Origin: Saturnia japonica
Taxonomy: Eukaryota > Arthropoda > Insecta > Lepidoptera > Saturniidae
Reading direction: 5' to 3'
Assembly: GCA_033032175.1 (NCBI GenBank)
Contig: CM065317.1
Coordinates: forward strand, 19,613,279 to 19,677,278
Length of the DNA: 64,000 nucleotides
Shown here: positions 46,017 to 58,036 of the stretch, one piece after another
How the letters are laid out: every line of letters begins with the position of its first letter
Position numbering within the stretch: the first letter of the stretch is position 1
The notes under the pieces: model-generated
Seen by the model: only the letters and a program-made list of their open reading frames with translations
Database searches by the model: none
Told to the model about the DNA's origin: nothing
Program-made: the position numbers and the translations under genes

Positions 46017-48640
46017 GTAAGTTCCTTCTAGAGATCTGTGGTAAGTAAGGTACAGTCCACAGACGACGGCGACCATCGCTGACACAAATTTTGTAGGCTG
46101 TAGATCGTCATTAAAAAAAAACTCACAATTATGTACATCCATAGGAAATTAAAAAAATGTTAAATGGTTATATGGATAAAAAGGTAAAAAAATTAATAAT
46201 AGTATATCTCTATCATATTTATATTTATTGTTAGTCACCTTACTTAAGTAGTTTACTATTTAATTTAATTTTATAACTTTATTTAATATTTTGTCAAGCC
46301 GCAGTGTGTTTTATTATTAAAGTTAATAGACCTCGTCAGTTGAAACACTCTGTGGATCATAATAACGTCGATTAAATCAATGCCATATATGTCATCAAAG
46401 AAAATAATACGTAATTACACGTAACACAAAGATTTTATGCACACGTGTACATTTGGCGCATCGTGGTCGCGGTATACGCGCACATATTTTATTCTGTAAC
46501 ACTACATCTACATCTGTATAGACTCGGAGTGAGGATGATGTAACCATATTTATTTTCATTCAAAACGGGATATTGTCTTATTTACTACTAAAATGGGTTA
46601 TATTAAAAAACTATTTACGCTTGAGAAGCTTCTATTTACCGAAATAAAATTAGAATAAAAAAGTAATTATTTAAAGAGTAGAAAAAGATTATTTACTTTG
46701 ATAATATTTCGAATTAACATATTTGCAAGGTTAAAATTTTAAGGACTGTAATTATTTGCCGACGTTTGGATTATTTAGGCATTTCATCGAATTAGAATTA
46801 ATTATGTTTATTTAAACAGGGTTACATTTTTTTTTTACCCAATTAAAAAATTAAAGTCAGTAAAATAAATTATCTTATTTCATAATGTCGCAAGTCCGTT
46901 ACATGCTGCGCGCAGATCTCAATTTTACTCTCTAATAAACGCAACAAAAGTAATACAACATATTAAAAAGTAACTGGTCTTAAATATGTAAAAAAAACTG
47001 ACTACATGTTGCTATACTATGTATTATAAATCACACATAATGAAGTTTACAAATTTAAAAATAAATAACAAAATAAATTAAATTAGTAAATACAGACGAG
47101 CTTTTGCATGATGCGAAAGTAACCGCTCCAGTGAAGTCCAGTGTGCTCTGGTTACGTTAAATTATTATGTAAATATATTAAAATATTATTTACAATTTCA
47201 TAAACAAGGATAATAATATATTAACTCTCAATAATGTAACATGATCGAAAGTTTCTCCACGGCAATGTTGCCAACTGGGTAAAAAATATGCTTTTTATAC
47301 CACTGTAGTGAATGTTTTAAAGGTACCACGATTGTGCAAATAAGCTCATCCGTCTCCATCCACCATCTTTTAACACAATCTTTTTCTAATAAGACATCTG
47401 TTATGCATCGATACTCGCAAGGGTGACTTAATTCTTACTAATTCATAACCGATTTTAATGACATTTTTTATTGTTATGCTATACAAATTATTACTATTTT
47501 TAGATATCTTAAAACAAATACATAGTTTCAAAAATTAAATTATTACTTATTCTTAACTGATCTAAATGGAGTTTTGTACAAAAGAAGTATGTAATTCTGA
47601 AATAGATATGGTATAAAATTAATAATATAATCGCAAAAAAGAAAATTTAGTAAAAGTTACATTACGAGACGTAAATAATGACTGTGTAATAAAAGCATGT
47701 GGAGCCGCGGGCGCAGCTGGTTTCATATAGATCTGTTTCAACTTTCAAATTCGACATACTGTTGCGGGTGATTCGTTCGGTTCCAATAATATAATCATTG
47801 CAGTGCAAAATAAACTCTGTTTGAACAGGTTTAATATGAGTTTTGATTGATAGCGTTGAATCAATCAAGTGTTTGCATATCAAATGATAGGATTGTCAAT
47901 TAGACGGTTCATTTAATATAACGGGTTAATAAATCAATCCATAAAGCGTTAGGAAGCTTTGTAACTATTGTGCGTATCTTAACTCGTATAGTTTTTTTAT
48001 ATTTAAGAAAACATATTGTATTGAGCTTGGATTAAATTTGCTTTACTTTTATTCCATCTTAGCATGCTTCGAAAATCTTTTTAGAAAGTATACAGTTTGA
48101 TGAGATGATGGCTATGTGGTATTACGTTCGGACACTGCACCGTGTCAATCAATACGGGTTTCAAGTTCAAATCCAACAATGCACTTGACGTTGAGATTTG
48201 TGACCGTGACGGATGATAGCCTTGGTAGTTGTTTCCGACTGGATCGCGACCACCATACACCAAATGTAGCACCCGACATAGTGGCACGCCACGTACCCGC
48301 CACGAACACCCTCTCCAACGGCAACTCAAGCCTAGGGCCGTTCCTCCATGGAACCCATGAGCCAAGCAGACGCTCGTGTGATACAGTGACTTTGCACTTG
48401 CAATCACTAGCTACTAACAGACATCATTACACTGCACCACCACATACGTGCACACCACACAGGTACATAGGTTTCTGTAGGGGACCTTTTTTTGTTTAGT
48501 TACACTTAAACCAAATTGCCAGATTACTAAATACATATACGCATGTTTCTTACTTCCTCCCAGATGGCAGAAATACGTATATTTATGTACAGTTACATCG
48601 AATTTTACGGAAAGGGAATTAGTTAGATTGCGATATACTT
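46017..48640. other. Intergenic, AT-rich
   Basis: A GC-rich 3' end of a repeat (GAGCCGCGGGCGCAGCTGGT, 47703-47722) and a possible SINE head with GGTTTCAAGTTCAAATCC (48157-48174) are the only structures. A 127-codon frame at 48116-48499 has no recognised homology. Confidence 0.35.
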
Positions 48641-49260
48641 GAAAGAAAGAAAGAAAAATCATTTATTATCACAAAGATACACAAACAAAAAACTAAACAT
48701 GAAAGAAAAAGAACCTAATAAAACATAAAGTATTAAAAACAAAAACAAGACAAAATAGACGATGCGACAGAATGATTTGGCATCAGCATCAGCCAAACCT
48801 ACAGATTTAACTGGCAATAATTTGAAAAATCTCATAGAGAATACGCGATCAATTTTAATTAACATCTGCTTGCAAGTACGCCAACAGCCCAAGCCGAGGT
48901 TCGGCCGCTTTGGCACCCTTGAGCTTGTTGTCTCGCTTTCGCGCTCGCCCTCAAGACCGGTGAAGCTGTCAAAGCTTTTAATGGCTCCAGGGCCATTTCG
49001 AAAAAAGAGGCGTATTGAATTGTACTGTGCTTACAATCAGGTACAGTGCTAATACTTTGCCGTGATAAAAACAAGAAACCATGGTATGGAGACAGGACAT
49101 CTTTTCTAGTGATCATCGGACTAGAATTAGATGCCCCCGAGTGAAAAATCGGAACGCTTCTTGGTGTGTTCAGATCACAGATCTCAGATAGATGCACTTT
49201 GGAGCTCTCTTCTCTTTCTTGACTTGATATCATCATCTACCACATTTCGAATTAACACCG
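48640..49260 (-). mobile_element. Retroposon 3' region with (TTTC)n tail
   Basis: Read on the minus strand, the element ends GTGATAATAAATGATTTTTC with a TTTC microsatellite (plus-strand GAAAGAAAGAAAG, 48642-48654), a common lepidopteran retroposon terminus. The body includes the segment shared with 9841-9905. Overlapping short frames here are not convincing genes. Confidence 0.5.
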
Positions 49261-51357
49261 GGAGGGTTCAAATGTGAACCTTGTTACGGTGCCTACAGCT
49301 CGTAGGGATCGGAAGTCTGCTCCCTCAAAATAACTTTGAATACCTACTGTTCCGTTACACAATGTACTTGCAAATTCATTTTACTGATTTGCTAAGCGTC
49401 TTACTTTAAAACATCTAAAGTCTCTTCTCGCCATCGGTTTTTTTGCAAAGAGCAACTGAAACTGAACGATTAATCTTACAGTTGGTATTGACAATGACTT
49501 CGATAATGAAAATGGTATCCTTTATATACCAATATTTCTACTTACCTACCTTAAAATGGATACATTATGATGAAATAATGTAATGCAAAGTTATTTATAA
49601 ACTAACAGAGAGATAAACACATGTTTATAAATATAGACTACAGCATAATTACAATAACAATGTTATTGAACCGTAAATCATCGTAGGATGACGTTGGAGT
49701 CACAATAATGATCATAATTGGGATTAAGTAGGAACTTAGATATAACTTATAAATCTACTAGCAAGATCCCCAGTAGAAATACAGAATAAAAGGAAACATT
49801 GTGCTGACCCTATTTTGGTGGCATAAGGGTAAGAAGTAGGAGGGTTAAAATAATTGATTTCGCTGTCTACTGGCTTTATAACTACTGCTTCACTTAGAAG
49901 ATCTTTTTAATTTTTATCTTCATTGGACACTAATTCACATGTATAATTTTTCGAAAATCTAGATATTTGTATATAAATCTAACAAACAACGTCTAATGAA
50001 TGCCTAACTAGTAAATATGTTGTTTAGTTGTAACGACCTTGGGATCGAAGTTAGGAATTATGTGGGCGAGAATGTATTTCACAAAACGGTGCATATAACA
50101 ATTAACATACCTATTTGGACGACATTGCTTAATATCAACTGAGTTTTAACATACATATATAATATATAACAATATACATATTTTTTGTAATCGTCCTAAA
50201 CTATCTTGTTCCCTATATGAAGATCATATATCCTCGTAATATTCCTGGTCGTACTAATGTCAATACATTACTTACCTAAATGTATTCTACTTTTATTGAA
50301 ATATTTAGTGTCTTTATTTATCGTAATAATATAGAATTGTAATGTCCTTTGTCCGTGTCTATATAGATTATAGTTATGCTTTTTATTTATATTTTTAACA
50401 TATGTGTAGTTTTATATTATCCCTGCACTTCTCATAACAAGTAAGTATTATTTATTTTGTATCTGTTTTATGTTGTGCCAATTATCTTTTTATGGGTTAC
50501 TCTCACGGGTCATTCTACAGTACACCGAACATTTGGCAACTAAATTCTATAACATGTATTTGTCACACTTGACATTGGCAAAATTGTCTACATAGGCAGA
50601 AAGCAAAAAAAAATAGTATAAGCTGTCTAATAACAGATAAATAAAGATCATTTATAAAAATATATTGTGACGGTTAATACTAGTAAAACAGCGATCCGAT
50701 GTCTCCTTATTTACTAATTCTTAGAACGTACAAGTTTTCTAAGAAAAATTTGTTATCTTCGAAATGAAGCGACTAGCATGCGAACTATTGTAAACTGGTT
50801 GTATTAATTAATACAGAATATCTTGGCAACCCAGCTATGCTCGCTGTCTTACAAAAAATTAAATAAAAATCCCTAATAAAGGAAAGCTGTATGGTGTGTA
50901 TAAAGTAGAAGTGGTATGAAAGTGTGGTACTAATTATATCATTTTAGTTGTCCCTGATGATGATGTTGAGCACAGTACAATCCAAACACAACGGCGACCA
51001 CCGACCGAGAGATCTAAATCCATCGGCGCGACGGAACGGTTGCCGCTGGCTGTTTTTCTATTTTTAGATCATACAATTTCTTGAATATAGATAAAACAAA
51101 ATGAGACTACACAATAAAAATATTTTATGTTTGTCCGTGACGCGAATGAGAGGCTTGTGTTAAAACTGTTCCAAAAATATGAACGTGGATCGAACCACTT
51201 ACACCCCGCACCCCGCACTCCGCACTTCGCACCTCAGACCGCGCGCGTAATTTAATCAAATTATTATACTACATCTATGAATCAAACAGTGTAGTGAGAC
51301 TAATTTAAAATCATAATCACTTCTTTGATCTTTCTTTTCTTTTCTCTATCTCTGTAG
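49261..51357. other. Intergenic or intronic AT-rich DNA
   Basis: No coding signal. A short tandem repeat lies at 51203-51236. A strong pyrimidine tract at its right end (51330-51355) belongs to the next feature. Confidence 0.35.
51203..51236. repeat. Degenerate CCCCGCA/CTTCGCA tandem repeat
   Basis: About five 7-base units with single-base changes (CCCCGCA, CCCCGCA, CTCCGCA, CTTCGCA, CCTC). Confidence 0.55.
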
Positions 51358-51379
51358 GATAACGAGTTAGCACCTAACG
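51358..51379 (+). CDS. Candidate small coding exon with optional read-through end
   Basis: A long pyrimidine tract ending CTGTAG (51352-51357) is one of the best acceptors in the window. DNELAPN plus one base leads to GTAAGC at 51380, a strong donor. The next exon candidate at 54239 supplies the two bases needed to complete the split codon (GGC, Gly). If the donor is skipped, the frame continues to TAG at 51490-51492, adding KRDYEANIETVYSDSSSIFV and a further 17 residues after Gly. Both routes are open, suggesting alternative C-termini. The host gene would extend left with a very long intron. Not identified. Confidence 0.35.
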
Positions 51380-51635
51380 GTAAGCGTGATTATGAAGCTA
51401 ATATTGAAACGGTTTATTCGGACAGCTCCTCGATCTTCGTAGGTTATAAATCTGAGTTTCAGCTGAAAGAAAAATTCATAATGAAACCATAGCATGATCG
51501 TTGGAAATTTCATAATGTCAGCCTAGCTAGCTACCACCCTCGGGCTTAAAATATGTCCTTAAGTACCTTTAATTTAATGTGTATGTTCTGACAGCTGCAC
51601 TAAAGAACCAATCCTTCAAAGCTTATTGTGCTTTA

Positions 51636-52243
51636 TTTATACCAATATTATAAAGAGGAAAGATTTGATTTTTTTTGTTTAAAAGGACTAGCTGTGTCCC
51701 ACGGTTTCACCCATGTTAAATTTATATGAAAAACATCGCCAACGCACACGAGTAGGCAATTTTTTTATACTTTGCTTAGAACTATCGACATTTTTGAGAA
51801 GAATAAATAAATTTCTCAAATTATAATATAGCCTATGTTACTCGTTCATAATGTAGCTTTATATTGGTGAAAGATTTTTTTAAATGACTCCAGTAGTTTT
51901 TGAGTTTATCAATTACACACAAAAAATCTAATCATTCCTCGTTATAAATTATACGATATTGATATAGAACCGACTGACTGGCATCAACGCTTAGCTCAAA
52001 CTATAGGGGTCTAGAACCGTCAAAATTTGCATGCGGGTTTCTTTTACAATGTACTTAGGTGAACACCAAGGAAGAATTTTTGTAAATTCCAATCCTAAGA
52101 TGGTAAAAAAGAGAATAAAAAATTTGTAAAAAAATCAGTAATTTTTTAGATAGATCTTTGAAAGTGGGACATAATAACATATGATGGGTCATAACTCAAC
52201 TATGACGCGAGTGAAGCCGCGGGAAAAGCGCTAGTGTGATATA
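51636..52243 (+). mobile_element. Helitron-like element, composite
   Basis: The head ACCAATATTATAAAGAGGAA (51640-51659) and the tail ACGCGAGTGAAGCCGCGGGA followed by AAAGCGCTAGTG (to 52236) are the two ends of the same element class. A reversed end of another copy (TAGCTGTGTCCCACGGTTTC, 51689-51708) is embedded near the head, so the unit is nested. Confidence 0.5.
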
Positions 52244-53199
52244 GGTATATTGACATGCTATAGTTGTATACGGTTTGCTAATACCAAGGCCACCGAAAGC
52301 CTCCACGTATGTGTCTGATTCCGATTAACAACGCGCCGAAGCCAATCTCAGTGAGTGGACTATTATAAGGGGATTATGCAGCATACGTCGGAATTCTCTT
52401 GTATTTTTCATTGGTATTTAGGTATGTAGGAACACAAAAACAACAACTTTCACGTAAATCGCAAACTCTAATGCCATTTTAATGTTTTTAACTGTATTTG
52501 TGTTGACACTCCGACCGGGCCGCTTCGGTATTTGCGTTCCACATACGAGACAGCAGCGGCCGCGGCACGTCCTTGTCATTACGTTTGTCCTAGTTTAGCG
52601 AGGGACGCCATGGGCAGTGTTACCAGTTATTTAAAAAAATACTGGTTCATTACCACAATAATTATTTTTTAAACCACATACTCTAGAGTTAAAGATTTCA
52701 TTGTTTTCATCACTCATATCGGTCGGTATATAGACTTCGTGTATGGAACGGTTTAAGGATGATCTTCGCCTTATCTTAAGAACTTATTACAGTTAAGTTA
52801 ATAATAATTAACATAAAGTATACTACAAGTTTTCGAGAGATTGTACCTTTATTAATAATAAATATATTTATCAGGCCACGTTGTTAGTCTAATAGCGGCG
52901 TCAACGATTCTAACTTTTTCCTTATTTTATGAGATGTTGTAGAGACGCCGGAACTGGGACATCTCTTGTTTTATATGTATTTGCTCCCCTTTAATATTCA
53001 ATCTAATATCTAGCATTGGAAGTGCAGAGCTGTCGAAAGCGCGGTGCGCGGGCACTCTTTTTGCGTAACGGTCGCAGACGCACGCTCGTTGATCTTAATT
53101 AGCATGATTTTGTATTTGTACCCTATAACAATTAACAGTGTGCTTCAATCAATTCATGAGGTACCCATTTCTCGAGCTTTTTCACTTTTCTAATTTGTT
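52244..53199. other. Intergenic with two GC-rich patches
   Basis: GC-rich stretches at 52508-52615 and 53025-53095 stand out but contain no frame or splice pair I can support. They could be regulatory. Confidence 0.3.
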
Positions 53200-53533
53200 T
53201 CAAGTCAATTGAAATTGTTTTATTACTCACACCGAAGTCTGCTTCTAACTATGATGTGGTTTGCGATGAATCCGCTTCTACGATCACCTTTAATTATTCA
53301 TTATCAACTAGGTTCTCCGGCCGTCCACGGGGTATGTTTCGTAGGTCAAAATTTCCAGAACGAAAACGTTGGAACCAAAAACGTAGCGTGCTTTCTTTTA
53401 CAGTAGCTTCCCATACACATAATTAATCCTTCGAGCTGTTTCTGCAGCGCTGATGTCACAGTCCACCGTGACAGCGAACTCATATTCGTAAATAATGCGA
53501 TATTTTTAGTTTTCCATTTTGTGAAAAGAACGA
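53200..53533 (-). pseudogene. mariner transposase N-terminus relic
   Basis: Minus strand from about 53520: YRIIYEYEFAVTVDCDISAA, then ETARRINYVYGKA, a frameshift, VKESTLRFWFQRFRSGNFDL and RNIPRGRPENLVDNE, then LKVIVEADSSQTTS and FGVSNKT. This is the mariner DNA-binding HTH region with one frameshift and three stops. The catalytic part is missing. Confidence 0.65.
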
Positions 53534-54238
53534 TATCAAAGAAAAATCAAATGGTGCGAAAAAAAATTAATCACTAAATACGAAGCACAAATACACAAGC
53601 CTAAATTTGAAATAAATTTTAAATTTCTAACCAAACGCCAGATATTTAAATCAAAGTGGCCAGGTCAACAAAACGCCAATTTCATATGTAAGGACCTAAT
53701 ATATGCTATTTTTAAAACATGCATAATCCTTCTTAATCTTTCCTACCTCGGCCACACTAACGGCATCTACAAAACACAAAACAAAAACTCACGCGCTACG
53801 AGTGACAGTGTAAAAAAAGGGACAAAACCGTGTCGCCGTACGGAGCGCATCAAATTATCGTGATTCTTAAAAAAGTTACCCATATTCAAGGAAACCTGGA
53901 AACAATCATTATGCTCGGACTTTACAAACCACGAGGTTCCATAGCGCGTGGGGTGCAGTACCTAGAAGCAAAAATATAAACATCATCAGCGAAACCGTGG
54001 TGAGTGGCCGACATACCTATCTTATCCAAATTTCTTCCCCGCATGCTGGGGTCTAAACAATATCTAAAACAATACAGCTATAGTGCTTTGAATTTATTTA
54101 TTTTATTCATACAGCTACTCTTGCATATTTAATATTAGATTAAAGGCGAACATAATTCGTTCTAATAATCCTTTAAAAAGATATCCCACTTCTGAAATCA
54201 CATAAAATTCGATGTTTATTGCATCTACGTATTGTCAG
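53534..54238. other. Intergenic or intronic
   Basis: No feature recognised. Confidence 0.3.
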
Positions 54239-54453
54239 GCAACTTTTCCCAAATCAAGACAAAAGTAAACAATGATGGAAATATGGTCTCACTAAATTTT
54301 AGTGAAATTTCTACATCAGCTGAAGAACGTACGCTACTAACGACCAGAGTCGACCAGCTTCGCCCTATGAGAAACACTCACGACCAGTTTGGTAAATTAT
54401 CACCAGACGTTATTGATCGATTGAAAACGCAGAAATATAGCAAACAATTTTAA
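54239..54453 (+). CDS. Candidate terminal coding exon, unidentified
   Basis: Starts after ATTGTCAG (ending at 54238) and runs open to TAA 54451-54453, 71 codons after the split one: NFSQIKTKVNNDGNMVSLNF, then SEISTSAEERTLLTTRVDQL, ending SPDVIDRLKTQKYSKQF. The residue mix is hydrophilic and protein-like. The first two bases fit the donor phase at 51379. The nearest AATAAA is some 500 bases downstream. Not recognised; it could instead be a chance frame. Confidence 0.35.
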
Positions 54454-56315
54454 TCTACAAACTGTACACATTAGAGCGATATTAACTTGGTAACAGCACA
54501 TCTGGATGTCGTGTGCCGTGTCGACTGACCAGTAACGGGAATTCGAATTATATAATTAGCCTAAGCCCTGAGTGAAGAAATCGTGATAAAACTAAACCAT
54601 AATATTGTGGTATTGGATGAAAATATGTTATCCAGCATCTATTTGGTTATTTCTGCTGTTGCACTTGAAAACTAGTACTGCTGCAATGATAATCCTCTCA
54701 ACATTTTCATTTACGACATCACTAAACATTAAAATAGATTGTGGTCAAAACGATTAACTACATAAATCTTACCCTACCCAACTAAGTAGGGTCGGCAGTG
54801 AGTCGGCACAACTTGTTCTCTGCTTCCACTCTCCTCTATCAGCTGTTCCTGTATTCACATCTTTAACACATATCATTCTTCACACATCAATCCTTAAGAG
54901 ACTTCTATACAGATCTATCTTCAAACTTAACATTATTCTACTTACATGCCTTCATAATAAATATTCTAAAACAGTTCTGTGTACTGGTTAATTTAACGAG
55001 ATAAATAACCATAAGTTATTTAAATCAAAGATGATGTTTAAATAATTTAAAATAGTTCGTTCTTAGAAACTTCACGCGTGGAACGTGAGAAGGCGCACAA
55101 ACGCCATCGTGACTTTCGCAGTGCCCGCGCTGCAGCGCTGCAGGCCGCACCGTGAGGCCGATAGCCGCTGCTCAATAAAACATGACATAACTTTGCTCAA
55201 TGCTCAAGGTCATTCACACAGTTCAATGAAATCCTTCGTTCGTTTTAGTTACACTGTAAAAATATTTTACAAGACTTGACAACTGAAAATAAAATTATGA
55301 ACTCCGTCGTTGAATACTAAGTAACTAGTATTATATGTCCAATGAAATTACAATTTTATCCAAAAAAAATTAGAAAAGGTTATATTTAAATTATTCATAA
55401 AGCAAATTAGATTGAACTATGTAGTTTTTTAGAGTGAATAATAAAGCTCCGTCAGGTATATCTCATAGGCAAATTACTGAAAGCATAAATAATCAAGCAA
55501 AGTTAGAAATTTGCATTTTTAATATCATTTCGTTCGAGCAACTGCGTTTGTGCGTTATATCCCATGGTAACCACAACACAACCCACGAGCAATGATCATC
55601 ATCGGACAGTCGCCATCGGCCTCGCAGGAAGATCTCCACCATGCTTCATAAATAATTTCATACATTTACAAAATATAGAAGGTAATGAAAAAAACCTTGA
55701 AGCTGTAAATATTTATGATCATGTTCCATAAAAACAGACTTACAGATCGTCATTGTCTCGTTGACCACTTCGTCACTAGTCACATTGCCCAATCATAAAA
55801 CAATAGACAATTACAAGGCACCTCGCGTGAGATATAAATATATACTATTTATTTATTATTAACGATAGTAATTAACCTTGCTTGCTACAACATTACAATG
55901 TAACTTATCTTCCTCTTTATTTCATTTATTTTTATAGTTAGTTTTATATAGTTTTGTTTATTACAAGATTTGCACAGTAGTTCGGTAATTCATATTATTA
56001 TAACGTGTGAAAACTATATATAACTAAATAAATTAGTAAATAAGGTTCATTCTTAGATTCAATACACTGACGCAAATAAATTCTCAGTAATGGAAATCGA
56101 AGCCGAATTCATGATTCACTCAGTAGAAAGTCCCTCGCACAAGTTATAGTAAAAAATACAAAACATATAAAAGAGATTTATTTATGGAAATATATCTGTT
56201 CGGTTTTTACGATATTACCTGTGTTTTTATTTCGAAAGACCTTGATAAAATATCACATTGAGCAAATATATCAAAAAAAAATAATGCTACGAAGCATTTT
56301 CTTTCACCTACCCAG
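54454..56315. other. Intergenic or intronic; hairpin and GC patch
   Basis: A small hairpin (ACCCTAC...GTAGGGT, about 54773-54792) begins a repeat-like stretch to about 54960. A GC-rich patch at 55074-55160 has a short open reading (EREKAHKRHRDFRSARAAAL) but no acceptor. Confidence 0.3.
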
Positions 56316-56517
56316 TTTCCTTCAAGTTGAGTTGAAATGGCTTATGAAGAATGGAAATATCATGAAGAATATTGATAGTTTGAGAAACGTTCTCGAAGTT
56401 CCACAATCTAGTCAGGAAATACATAGCTGTAGATTCTCCTGTATTAAATCGATAACATCTAGTGAGCTGCGGTCAGAGATGCGTTTGCTCAGAAATGGAA
56501 CATACAGACTAGTGTGA
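56316..56517 (+). CDS. Candidate terminal exon with nearby poly(A) signal
   Basis: TTTTCTTTCACCTACCCAG ends at 56315, a strong acceptor. One base completes a preceding codon, then 66 codons stay open to TGA 56515-56517: FLQVELKWLMKNGNIMKNID, SLRNVLEVPQSSQEIHSC and so on, ending RLLRNGTYRLV. AATAAA lies 57 bases past the stop. These are the expected parts of a 3'-terminal exon. The protein is not recognised, and the phase does not fit the other candidate exons nearby. Confidence 0.35.
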
Positions 56518-56573
56518 ATAATGTGAATACATTTTACTGACTTTTTTAATTGCGTAAAAAATAACTTTGTATA

Positions 56574-56579
56574 AATAAA
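56574..56579 (+). terminator. Polyadenylation signal
   Basis: AATAAA 57 bases after the stop of the candidate exon ending at 56517. Confidence 0.35.
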
Positions 56580-57171
56580 CATTATTTATATATTGATTAA
56601 ATTCGCCTATAAATGCCAATAATTTCATTTCTATATAAATTTATAATTAATTTATTCAAATTAAAATAATTTTGTAAAATTTATAGTCGAATTATATATA
56701 CATAGTAAAAGAACAAAAGTCAGTGAAATGAATTTAAATAATTACTGTTGATAGCAAATTTCATCATAACATACTTTTATCACATAATAAGCGAGCAGAA
56801 CTCAATTTAACCCCACACTAAAAGAGCCAAAAGAAGTATGTATAGTACAAAAAACATTTAAACACAGTGGCCACAGCTATTGCCAAGAAGACAATAAATA
56901 ACATTACTCTAATTATTCAGAAACTGCTAGCAGTACAGTAATACTAACTTATGACAGTTATATTGTATTAAATTACTGATTTTGACAAAAGGTACACTTG
57001 TTTTATGTAACAATATTACTTATATTTTTCAACATTATTATTCACATTTATATAATAACTTGTATTAACATTTTGTAGCTTTCACGTAAGATTCGCCACT
57101 CACCGATACCACATGTAAGTTCATACAGCTTATTTACTAAACACACAACACAACTAAACAGATATTATCCT
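56580..57171. other. Intergenic, very AT-rich
   Basis: No feature recognised. Confidence 0.35.
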
Positions 57172-58036
57172 ACTAATATAATAAATGTGAAAGTGTGTAT
57201 GTTTGGATGTTTGAATGTTTGTTACTCAATTACGCAAAAACGGCTGAACAGATCTTAATGAAATTTGGCACACAGATCGTCTATGATCTGGAATAACAGA
57301 TAGGGTACTTTTTATCCCGGTAAAAGTCATAGCTTATTCAGTGTTATCCTACAAATATTATAAATGGAAAGTTTGGATGAAATTTAGCACACAGATAATC
57401 CATAACCTGGATTAACACATAGGACACATTTTGTTCCAGTTAATCTTAAAGCTTGACCACCGTTGAAGCCTAAACCTAAAATTATTCCGTTGTGGTGAAA
57501 TTGGTTAGATTGTTTGAACTGTGATCAAAAGGCACGAGCCGATAAAACAAAGCAAGCAGGTCGTTGCAGCGGACGGCGAGTGCTAGAAACAAATAATTAT
57601 TTGTTCTAAATTCATATAAACTCTCAGACAGCCATAACAATAAAATTGAAATAATAATTTTTATCAACTACATATTTATTTCGGCACTTTTTCATTCACA
57701 GGAAAATTACACCTCACCCTCCCCCATGCTTTCACATCATCAAATTGAGCAACATATTATAAAAAGTGCAATATCTTTTAGTTTTTGAACGATTATTGTA
57801 TTGTTTACGTTAACTAAACCTAAACTTAAGCCTAAGCCTAAACCTAAAACCAAACCTAAACCCAAATCTAAACCTAAACTTACATAAGTTTTATTGGGAC
57901 GATTAATATGTTGGACTCATATTGGCATATAATAACAATACCATATACACAATGGGTTTTTCTTTTGGTTTGTCTTGTTCCGAGATCAGTCTGTGTATAT
58001 CCAATAACACGCAGACGAAATCGCGGGTACCAGCTA
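57172..58036 (+). mobile_element. Helitron-like/LEP1-type element with duplicated head
   Basis: The head CTACTAATATAATAAATGTG (57172) and a second, partial head CTACAAATATTATAAATGGA (57349) both lead into GAAATTTGGCACACAGAT or GAAATTTAGCACACAGAT. The tail GACGAAATCGCGGGTACCAG followed by CTAGT ends at about 58038. A CCTAAA array lies inside. Confidence 0.5.
57813..57881. repeat. Degenerate (CCTAAA)n array
   Basis: About ten CCTAAA-type hexamers with scattered changes (CCTAAG, CCAAAT). Two more units occur at 57468-57479. It resembles but does not equal the insect telomere repeat CCTAA. Confidence 0.7.

Noticed and set aside
48116..48499. 127-codon plus-strand frame and its minus-strand counterpart
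   Set aside because: No motifs, no splice or promoter signals, uneven composition, and a possible SINE head at the start.
48859..49236. 125-codon minus-strand frame
   Set aside because: It lies within a retroposon 3' region shared in part with 9841-9905; no recognisable domain.
43200..53533. One mariner split into C- and N-terminal halves 10 kb apart
   Set aside because: The 43-kb relic has its own upstream HTH region, so the 53-kb N-terminus belongs to a different element.
57813..57881. Interstitial telomere
   Set aside because: The unit is CCTAAA, not CCTAA, the array is degenerate, and related units occur elsewhere in the same transposon.
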